Source: CAWKAO01 sp963847665 (GTDB taxonomy: Bacteria; Actinomycetota; Humimicrobiia; Humimicrobiales; Humimicrobiaceae). From it: 64,000 nucleotides of DNA. The notes under the pieces are model-generated. The model was given only the letters and a program-made list of their open reading frames with translations. It made no database searches and was not told the DNA's origin. Where the stretch lies: the NCBI GenBank assembly GCA_963847665.1, contig CAWKAO010000002.1, positions 682,001 through 746,000 on the forward strand. The letters run 5' to 3'. A program made the translations under genes and the position numbers. This document shows positions 10,178 through 19,288 of the stretch, piece by piece; the stretch's first letter is position 1, and each line of letters begins with the position of its first letter.

Positions 10178-12033
10178 TCAATATCTGTTTAGATTATTAA
10201 AAATATTTTTAGCATCTTTGTAACTTATCCCTTTTATACCTGAAAGATCTTCAAGTCGGCAAGCTTTTAAGTCTTCCAGAGTAGGAAATCTGTCAAGAAT
10301 ATATTCTTTTTTTTTCTCTCCAATACCCCTGATGCCATCCAGTATTGACCCCGTCATACCTTTGCTCCTGAGTTTTCTATGATAAGTCACTGCAAATCTG
10401 TGGGCTTCATCCCTGATCCTTAATATTATTTTTGAATGATTTTCAGATATATCAAGTTTAAGGCCCTCCGGAAATCTATCGCTGTATACTTTCTCCTCCT
10501 TTTTGGCAATGCTTATCAGATCTATATTTTCATTCATCCCGGTCTTTTTCAGCAGTCTTTTTGCTGCATTGAGCTGGGCTTTTCCACCATCTATTATAAT
10601 CATGTCGGGTCTTATATAGAAACTGTTTTCTATGTCTAAAGTATTTTTTTCAAGATACCTTAATCTTCTATTTAATACTTCTGAGAGCATTGAAATATCA
10701 TCCTGGCCCGAAACAGTCTTTATCTTAAATTGCCTGTAATTACTTGTAAGAGGAGCGCCGTCTACAAAAACTACCATAGAGCCTACTGCAAAACTGGAAC
10801 CAATATTAGAAATATCATAGCACTCCATCCTGTTAGGAATATTTTTTAATATCAGCATATCTTTTAGATTTAAAAGATCCTTAAAGACCCTGGAATACCC
10901 AGAACTTTTTTCAAATTTTTTCTTTTCAAGATAAAGCCTGGCATTGCTGGTAGCCATTTTAATGATCTCTTTTTTTTCACCCTTCTTTGGTATTCGTATA
11001 TTTATCTTTTTTTCTTTCAGGTTTGAAAGCCATAAAGATATTGCTTCAAGATCATCTATTACATCAGGGACATAGACTGTTGACGGCATATTATCGATCT
11101 CAGAATAATAATTTTTTATAAAACCTGATATTATCTCCTGCTCACTCAGGATCTGTACATTGACTATTATAAAATTACTTATAGCTGCCAGTTCACTGTC
11201 TTTATAGCTATAAACACTTACCGAAGCCATCTGTGCCTTTTCATCCTTAAACGACAGATAATATATCCCACGATCTTTCGCCCTTTTAAAAATATCTTTT
11301 GATCTGAAAAAATGCTTTTTACTGCATCGATACGTTCTCTGATTTTTGCAGCTTCCTCAAATTCTTTTTTTTCTGAATGCAGGAGCATCTCCTTTTTTAA
11401 TCCGGCAATGATCGAATTATCCCTACCTTTTAAAAAAAGAGTTATGTAATCTATATTTTTTTTATACTCCTGTTCCATTATCTTTCCAGTACATGGAGCC
11501 GAGCATAATCCTATGTGAAAATTTAAGCACTCAGTATTTCTTACCTTGCCTGGTTTCGCTTTTTTACAGTCCCTTATTTGAAATGCTTTTTGGAGTGTAT
11601 CAAGCATATCCCTTATTGCTTTTACATTTGTATAGGGGCCAAAATACTTTACGTCTTTGAAATTCCTGTTCCTTGTCATAAATACTCTCGGAAACTGCTC
11701 CTCAGTTACGGCGACGTATGGATAGGATTTATCGTCCTTTAAGAAAACGTTGTACTTTGGACGGTTTTGTTTGATGAGGTTACTTTCAAGTATGAGCGCC
11801 TCTATTTCATTATCTGTCTGGATAAAATCTATTGACGTTATCCTGTTTTTAAAAAAAGAAATGGGATGATTTACATAGCCGATGGACTCAGCCGGGATAA
11901 AATAACTTTTTACCCTGTCAAGGAGGCTTTTAGCTTTTCCAACATATATGATCCTGCCCTTTGAGTCTTTAAATATATATACTCCAGGTTTTTTTGGGAG
12001 TATATTAAGTGTACTTTCAATATTATTATTCAT
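10178..12033 (-). CDS. uvrC: UvrABC system protein C (one frameshift)
   Basis: Excision nuclease subunit that makes both incisions around bulky DNA lesions. The N-terminal part (from 12033) has the GIY-YIG-like 3'-nuclease start PGVYIFKDSKGRIIYVGKAK, the four-cysteine region (CKKA, CLNFHIGLCSAPC) and the UvrB-binding UVR motif EKKEFEEAAKIRERIDAVKS. Near 11275 one base is missing; the frame then continues KDRGIYYLSFKDEKAQMAS into the RNase H-like 5'-nuclease domain (ECYDISNIGSSFAVGSMVVF, MIIIDGGKAQLNAA, RDEAHRFAVTYHR) and ends with a helix-hairpin-helix pair. Full length is about 618. It follows uvrA by 6 bases. Confidence 0.95.
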
Positions 12034-12039
12034 ATTGAT

Positions 12040-14902
12040 TTAGGTCTGTGGACCTGCATTTTGAGAAAGAAGACTGCCTGAAAAGGCTTTTTTTAAAAAG
12101 ATGCCCGTAAAAGAAGTGCTGTCTTCAGATATACTTTCAGGTGTCCCGGTTGCGACTATCCTGCCTCCCCTCTCACCTCCTTCTGGTCCAAGATCAATTA
12201 TATGATCGGCAGACTTGATCATCTCTAGATTGTGTTCTATTACCAGGACCGTGTTCCCTGCATCGACTAACCTGTTCAGTATTTTTAAAAGTTTTTTTAT
12301 ATCATCGAAATGCAGACCTGTGGTCGGCTCATCAAGAAGATAGAGTGTATTTCCTGTACTTCTTTTGGACAGTTCTGATGAAAGTTTTACCCTCTGTGCT
12401 TCTCCCCCGGACAGCGTAGTTGAAGATTGCCCCAATTTTATATATCCAAGTCCGACTTCATTTAACAGGGCCATTTTATTTCTTATCCTTGGTATATTCT
12501 TAAAAAATTCCAGTCCTTCTTCTACAGTCATGTCAAGGACTTCAGCAATATTCCTATCCTTGTACTTTATTTCAAGAGTCTCACGGTTATACCTTTTTCC
12601 TTTGCAGACCTCGCATGGTACATAAATATCTGGCAAAAAATGCATTTCTATTTTTATCTCTCCGTCACCTGAGCAAGCTTCGCATCGGCCACCTTTTACA
12701 TTAAATGAAAACCTCCCCGGTTTATAACCTCTCATCTTTGCTTCCAGAGTCTGTGAAAATAATTCTCTTATATACGTAAAAACTCCTGTATAAGTCGCAG
12801 GATTTGACCTTGGAGTCCGCCCTATAGGAGACTGGTCGATGACAATGACTTTATCAAGATTTTCATGGCCCAGTATATCATCATGCTTTCCAGCTTTTTC
12901 ATTTGACCTCATCAGTTTGCTTGATAGTGCGGGAAAAATTATCTCATTTACTAAAGTGCTCTTTCCTGACCCAGAAACACCGGTCACCGAGACAAACTCT
13001 CCAAGGGGTATTTCCACATCAATATTCTTGAGATTATGCTGCTTTGCTCCCTTTATAGTTAAAATTTTACCGTTTCCCTTCCTCCGGATTAAAGGCACAG
13101 GAATTGAATCCTTTCCTGAGAGATATCTTCCTGTTATAGATTCTTCACAATTTGCTATATCTTTTATTTTTCCACTGAATACTATCTCCCCGCCATGGAT
13201 ACCTGCTCCGGGCCCTATATCTACTATCCAGTCAGCTGATCTCATGGTCTCCTCATCATGTTCTATTACTACTATTGTATTGCCAAGGTCCCTAAGTCTT
13301 TTTAATGCATTTATCAGCTTATTATTATCACGCTGATGCAGTCCTATGCTTGGTTCATCAAGTATGTACAGGACACCTACCAGCCCTGAACCTATCTGAG
13401 TAGCGAGCCTTATCCTCTGTGATTCACCACCCGAAAGGGTCCCTGATTTCCTGTCCAGGGTGAGGTAATTCAAACCAACATCTTTTAGAAAGTTCAGTCT
13501 TTCAATTATTTCTTTTATCAGCCTTTCTCCTATCATCATCTCTCTGTCACTTAATCTTACCGATTCAAGCCACCCTATAGATTCTTCTATGGTCTTCTCA
13601 CAAAAATCAGATATTGATATGTCATTGATCTTTACAGCCAGGCTTTCAGGTCTTAATCTTTTACCTCCACAGCTTCTGCAGGGTATTTCACTGACCATTC
13701 TTTCAATTTTTGTCCTTTGTTCTTCAGATTCTGTTTCAAGATATCTTCTGCTTAGATTATTGGCAAGTCCTTCAAATTTAAGATAGTAGAACCGGAGTTC
13801 CCCTTTATGGTTTCTGTATTTTACTCTTATCCTTTCACCATCGGTTCCATAAAGGATAAGTTTCTTTGCACCTCTTCAAGCTCGTTATAGGGTATATCAA
13901 GATCAAAACTATACTGCTCGGCAAGGCTTCTTACAAGCTGGGAATAATAATTGGAATAAGACATATTAAAAAAAGGAATGGCTCCTTCGTTTATTGAAAG
14001 TTCAGGGTATTCGACTATCAGGGACGGATCTACTTCCCTTTTTACACCAAGCCCGCCGCAGGTGCGGCAGGCCCCGAAAGGGACTGTTAAAAGAAAACAT
14101 CCTTGGTGATATCTCTTCAAAACTTATGCCGCAATCAACACAGGTAAAATTTTCTGAAAAAGTCAGTATCTCTTTACTGTCCAGAAGTTCGATATGGACT
14201 ATGCCATTGCTTTCCGTAAGCGATATCTCTATATCTTCGGATAGTCTTTTTTTTATATCCGGTTTTAATTTTAATCTGTCTATGACTATTTCTATATCAT
14301 GCTTTTTATTTTTATCAAGGTTTAGATCAACAGTTTCAGAAATATCATGTATCTGTCCGTCCACTTTTATTCGCATATAACCATCTTTTTTTATTGATTC
14401 GATGATTTTATGGTATTCACCCTTTCTCCCCCTTATTACCGGTGAAAGTACCTGGAACGTTGTACCCTCCGGCATTTCCATTATCTTGTCGACTATCTGG
14501 TCTACAGTCTGTCTTGTTATCTTTTTTCCGCAAATATAGCAATATGGTGTTCCTATCCTTGCAAAGAGGACCCTTAGATAATCATATATCTCGGTTATCG
14601 TGCCCACGGTGGACCTCGGATTCTTTGAGACACCTTTCTGGTTTATAGAAACTGCCGGTGACAGATCCTTCTATAAGGTCGACATCAGGCTTGTCCATCT
14701 GTCCAAGAAACTGTCTTGCATAAGATGAGAGGGATTCTACATATCGCCTCTGCCCTTCGGCATATATCGTATCAAAAGCAAGGGAAGACTTGCCTGAACC
14801 GCTTACACCTGTAAAAACAATAAATCTGTCCCGGGGTATCGTCAGGTTGATGTTCTTAAGATTATGCTCTCTTGCGCCTTTTATTATTATTTCTGTTTTC
14901 AT
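12040..14902 (-). CDS. uvrA: UvrABC system protein A (three frameshifts)
   Basis: Damage-sensing ATPase of nucleotide excision repair, two ABC modules with zinc-binding inserts. The first Walker A (GVSGSGKSSLAFDTIYAEGQ), CYICG...CVDCG zinc region, two ABC signatures of the form LSGGE, the second Walker A (GVSGSGKSTLVNEI) and CEACSGDGEIKIEMHFLPD are all present. Three shifts interrupt it: one extra base near 14670 (restores IEGLSPAVSINQKG), one extra base near 14078 (restores SPFGACRTCGGLG) and one missing base near 13855 (restores LYGTDGERI). Reconstructed length is about 953, the family norm. It starts 15 bases after the reconstructed end of uvrB. Confidence 0.95.
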
Positions 14903-14917
14903 GTTCTGGAGTTTATT

Positions 14918-16944
14918 TTAAATGTTTACCAATTTTTTTATCTTTTTTATTTCATCCCTTATGACAGCAGCTTTTTCAAAATTCAATTCTTTTGCTGCAA
15001 GGTTCATCTCCTCTTCAAGACCGCTTATTATGCCGTTGATTCCGGATAGATCCATATCCAGTAGTTTTCTCTCAGAAAAGACATCCCTTTTTTCACTTAC
15101 AACATGTTCCTTTCTTAATTCCTTCTTTGATTTTATTCCGGTGCATAAAGTATATCACTTATACTTTTGTTTATGGTCCTGGGTATTATATTATTTTTCT
15201 CATTATATTCCACCTGGAGTTTTCTTCTCCTGTCAGTTTCATCCACTGCATTCCTCATGGATTTTGTTATATTATCGGCATACATTATTACCATACCATT
15301 TATATTTCTTGAGGCTCTTCCTATTGTCTGGATAAGTGAGATCTCTGATCTCAGGAAACCTTCCTTGTCAGCATCCAAAATAGCGACCAGCGATACTTCC
15401 GGAAGATCAAGCCCTTCACGCAGAAGATTTATGCCCACAAGGACATCAAATTCTCCTGACCTCAGGTCCCTGAGTATCTCAATACGCTCTATGGTGTCAA
15501 TAGTTGAATGAAGGTATCTTACCCTTATATTTTTTCCAGCAAAATAATCCGCAAGGTCTTCTGCCATCTTTTTTGTCAGCGTGGTGATCAAAACCCTTTC
15601 ATTTTTTGCAACTCTCTTCTTTATTTCTGACATAAGGTCTTCTATCTGGCCTTTTGTGGGCCTGATACTTACTTCTGGATCTACAAGACCTGTCGGCCTT
15701 ATTATCTGTTCGACTACCTGCATGCTTATCTTTCTTTCAAATGGCCCAGGTGTAGCAGATGTAAAAATGATTTTTTTTACTTTCTGCAGAAATTCATCAA
15801 AACGAAGTGGCCTGTTGTCAAGCGCAGAGGGCAGCCTGAATCCATAATCCACAAGTGTCTGTTTTCTTGACTTGTCTCCTTCGTACATACCCCTTATCTG
15901 GGGTACCGATATATGTGATTCATCGATTATTGTGAGAAAATCTTCCGGGAAAAAATCTATGAGTGTATTAGGTGTCTCACCCGGCTTTTTTCCAAGAATA
16001 TGCCGGGAATAATTTTCAATACCGCCACAAAATCCGAGTTCTGCTATCATCTCCATATCATATCTTGTCCTTGATTCCAGCCTCTGTGCCTCAAGAAGTT
16101 TGCCACTCTTGTTGAAGAAGGTCATCCTTTCTTTTAATTCATCTTCTATTGTCTCCAGTGCCCTGTCGACCCATTCTTCAGTGGCAAGAAAATGAGTCGC
16201 AGGTGATATTATGACCATTTCCAGATCAGCAAAGATCTCACCCGAAACAGGATTAAACTCTATTATTCTTTCTACTTCATCTCCAAAAAACTGTATTCTT
16301 AATGCTCTGTCCTGGTAGGCCGGATATATTTCAAAATTATCTCCCCTTACCCTGAAATTTCCCTGCCTGAACTCGTAATCATTTCTTTCATATTTAATAT
16401 TGACCAGATTCTTAATAAGCTGTTCTCTTTGATATTCCTCATTTTTTTTTATGAATATCCTTTGTCTTTCATACTCTACAGGAGAACCAAGATTGTATAT
16501 ACAGGAGACACTTGCAACTACAATAATGTCATTTCGCATGAAAAGTGAATTCGTGGTCGATAACCTTAATTTTTCTATCTCTTCATTGATGGATGTATCT
16601 TTTTCGATATACATGTCTTTGCTTGGAATATATGCTTCAGGCTGGTAATAATCATAATAGCTTACAAAATATTCTACAGCGTTCTCGGGGAAAAACTCCT
16701 TGAACTCATTACATAGCTGTGCAGCCAAAGTCTTATTGGGTGCCAGCACAAGAGTAGGCAACTGGATACTCTCCAGGACATTTGCCATGGTATAGGTTTT
16801 CCCGGAGCCAGTGACACCAAGCAATGTTTGAAACTTGATATCTTTTTTTACACCTTCTACAAGCCCTCTGATCGCATCGCCCTGATCACCCTGTGGTCTG
16901 TAATTTGAGACTATTTTAAATTCATTATTATAAACCGGACTCAT
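14918..16944 (-). CDS. uvrB: UvrABC system protein B (one C-terminal frameshift)
   Basis: DEAD-like helicase that loads onto damaged DNA with UvrA and recruits UvrC. It has Walker A GVTGSGKTYTMANV, the beta-hairpin region SYYDYYQPEAYIPSKDMYIEKD, DESHISVPQ, LVGINLLREGLDLPEVSLV and QTIGRASRN. The open frame stops at 15133, before the domain that binds UvrC. One base is missing near 15138: the neighbouring frame continues GIKSKKELRKEHVV and carries a clear UVR motif (LEEEMNLAAKELNFEKAAVI) to a stop at 14918. The true protein is therefore about 675 residues. Its start overlaps the end of coaE by 17 bases. Confidence 0.95.
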
Positions 16945-17530
16945 TTGTCTTTATCTTTTCCACTATTCTTTTTACCTTGTTCTCCAGATCTTTTATTTCT
17001 TTATTATTATTGATAATAAAATCTACCCTATTTCTTTTTATCTCTATAAATTGGCCGTCAATTCTTGTCTTTATCTCACTTAAATCAAGTTCACATCTTG
17101 CTCTAAATAGATCGACCCTCATCTTTCTGTCTGCCCTTACCCAAATAATAAAATCACATAGTTTATAGATCCCGGAGCCAAAAAGAACAGCTGCATCTAT
17201 TATTATATTCTTATCTTTTTTGTGCTTACTGATAAGAGTGCTTGCCTTTTTATTTATTAATGGAAACATAAGCTGATTGATTTTTTCCAGGTCCTTTTTT
17301 GAGGAAAAGACTTTTAGCGCCAGTGCGCTGAAGTCTAAAGTGCCGTCTGCCCTGCATACCGGGGCACCAAATAAAGAAATCAGATCTTTGATTATATCTG
17401 GATTTTCTTTGTATATGTCTTTCGCAACTCTGTCAACATCAATGATAATAGAATCATTTACCGACTCTTTGATGAAATGGCATACGGTTGTTTTTCCAGA
17501 TGATATTTTACCGACTACTCCTATCACCAT
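16928..17530 (-). CDS. coaE: Dephospho-CoA kinase
   Basis: Last step of coenzyme A synthesis: phosphorylates the 3'-hydroxyl of dephospho-CoA. The 200-residue protein has the P-loop GKISSGKTTVCH near the N-terminus, DVDRVAKDIY (substrate-side aspartates), the LMFPLINKKA stretch typical of the family, and DAAVLFGSGIYKLCDFIIWV. The P-loop reads GKISSGKT where most homologues have GGIGSGKS, a conservative variant. It sits between rpsA and uvrB, the standard actinobacterial arrangement, and overlaps uvrB by 17 bases, suggesting coupled translation. Confidence 0.95.
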   Translation of the reverse strand: MVIGVVGKISSGKTTVCHFIKESVNDSIIIDVDRVAKDIYKENPDIIKDLISLFGAPVCRADGTLDFSALALKVFSSKKDLEKINQLMFPLINKKASTLISKHKKDKNIIIDAAVLFGSGIYKLCDFIIWVRADRKMRVDLFRARCELDLSEIKTRIDGQFIEIKRNRVDFIINNNKEIKDLENKVKRIVEKIKTNESGL

Positions 17531-17663
17531 TTAGTACCGCCAATCAACAAGTGTTTAATGCTTTGAAGTACCTTAGTAATATTGATATAAAGAAGAATAA
17601 TACCAAAATATTTGATATAGAAAGGATTATTTATAAGCACTGAAGACTTCTTGAAACTAAAGA

Positions 17664-19160
17664 TCAATCGAGGTTTGCTTCGTGCTTCATCTCTTCAAGT
17701 AGTTTCTTTATTGTTTCTTTTTTTTCGTCAGGAGCTATTTCAGCTGGTTCTTCATCTGGCCCGGAAGCTTTTTCAATATCCTCTTTCTTGGCAGAAGTCT
17801 CTGTTTTTTCTTCATCCTTTTCCTCTGAAGAAACTACTGATTTTTCCTGTTCCTTTACATCTCCGGTTTCAGTTTTCTCCATTTCAGTTGAAGCTTCAGT
17901 GTCTGCTTTTTCTTGTGATTTTTCTTCCTCTTGAGGTTTCTCTTCTTCTCCTGATTTATCTGCTTTAGAGACCTTCTCTCCGCTCTCATCCTTTGTTGGC
18001 TTTGAAGTCTTCTGATCTGCAGGTTTTTCTTTATCTTCTTCACTAAGTTCAGGATTTTCTACCAGCCTTACGCTGAAAGCCATCCTTCTTTTATCAAAAT
18101 CTATATCGATGATCCTGACATCAAGTTCGTCACCGATCTTACCGATATCGCTTGGCCGCTTCACCGGGTCTATTGAAAGTTCGGATATGTGTACGAGACC
18201 TTCCATTTCAGGTTCGATCTGGACAAAAAGGCCAAATTTAACGATCCTTGTGACCTTTCCGGTTACTACATCATTTGCTTTGTATTTTTTGATCTTTTCC
18301 AACCAGGGATCTTTCTGGGTTTGTTTTAATCCCAGTGAAAGTCTTTGCTTCTCAGGATCAATATCGAGTACTTCAACACTAACTTCATCATTTACTTTAA
18401 CTACTTCTGAAGGATGCTTTACATGATTCCATGATAGTTCTGAAATATGAATAAGCCCATCAATACCTTCTATATCAACAAAAGCACCGAAATCAGCAAT
18501 ACTGGTTATCACACCTTTTTTGATCTGGCCTATTTCAATATTATCCAGTGCAGCTTTTCTCTGTTCTTTTCGTTCGGTTTCAATTATGGCTTTCCTGGAA
18601 AGCACTACATTATTTCTGTTTCTATCAACTTCTATCACCTTGCAAAGGCACTTTTCACCTATGTATGATTCAAGTTCCCTGGTCTTTCTGACGTCTATTA
18701 AAGATGCAGGCAGGAAGCCCCTCAGGCCTATATCGAGTATCAGACCACCTTTAACACATTCTATTACTTCACCCTCAACCGTTTCATTGTTTCTGTATAT
18801 TTCTTCGACCCGGTCGAAACTTCTTTCAACTTCTGCTCTTTTTTTTGATAAAATCAGTCTGCCATCCTGATCCTCTTTCTGAAGGACCATTATATCTATC
18901 TCATCTTCTATCGATAGCATCTCATTGGGTTTCACATTATTCCTAATAGAAAGTTCTGCCATCGGGATGACCCCTTCTGATTTGTAACCGATATCTATCA
19001 GGACTTCGTCTTTGTCTATTTTTACTACTTTTCCCTTTAGGATATCACCTTCATTGAAACTTATTATAGTCACATCATAATTTGGTACAAGGTCACCATT
19101 ATCATTCTCTATCATGTAGTTTTCGTCAGTTAGTTTGTTAAAATTACTATTTTTTGCCAT
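17664..19160 (-). CDS. rpsA: 30S ribosomal protein S1 with long acidic/lysine-rich tail
   Basis: RNA-binding ribosomal protein that helps load mRNA. Four S1 domains are visible at about residues 37-107, 123-191, 207-277 and 293-365. The third and fourth have the classic FGAFVDIEGIDGLIHISELS and FGLFVQIEPEMEGLVHISELS patterns. The last 120 or so residues are a low-complexity tail rich in Glu, Lys, Ser, Asp and Thr, ending in a short helical segment (KKLLEEMKHEANLD). Four domains match Actinomycetota and Firmicutes rather than the six of E. coli. A GGAGG site lies about 12 bases before the ATG, slightly long spacing. Confidence 0.95.
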   Translation of the reverse strand: MAKNSNFNKLTDENYMIENDNGDLVPNYDVTIISFNEGDILKGKVVKIDKDEVLIDIGYKSEGVIPMAELSIRNNVKPNEMLSIEDEIDIMVLQKEDQDGRLILSKKRAEVERSFDRVEEIYRNNETVEGEVIECVKGGLILDIGLRGFLPASLIDVRKTRELESYIGEKCLCKVIEVDRNRNNVVLSRKAIIETERKEQRKAALDNIEIGQIKKGVITSIADFGAFVDIEGIDGLIHISELSWNHVKHPSEVVKVNDEVSVEVLDIDPEKQRLSLGLKQTQKDPWLEKIKKYKANDVVTGKVTRIVKFGLFVQIEPEMEGLVHISELSIDPVKRPSDIGKIGDELDVRIIDIDFDKRRMAFSVRLVENPELSEEDKEKPADQKTSKPTKDESGEKVSKADKSGEEEKPQEEEKSQEKADTEASTEMEKTETGDVKEQEKSVVSSEEKDEEKTETSAKKEDIEKASGPDEEPAEIAPDEKKETIKKLLEEMKHEANLD

Positions 19161-19288
19161 TATTTAATAAATCACCCTCCATTTTTTAGCATCAAAACGC
19201 AGAAAAGAATAACATGTAATTTTCTTTTTATCAATATTTCAAATAATTTTATAAATATTTTTTTTGAAAGATTTAATTATAAATATTT

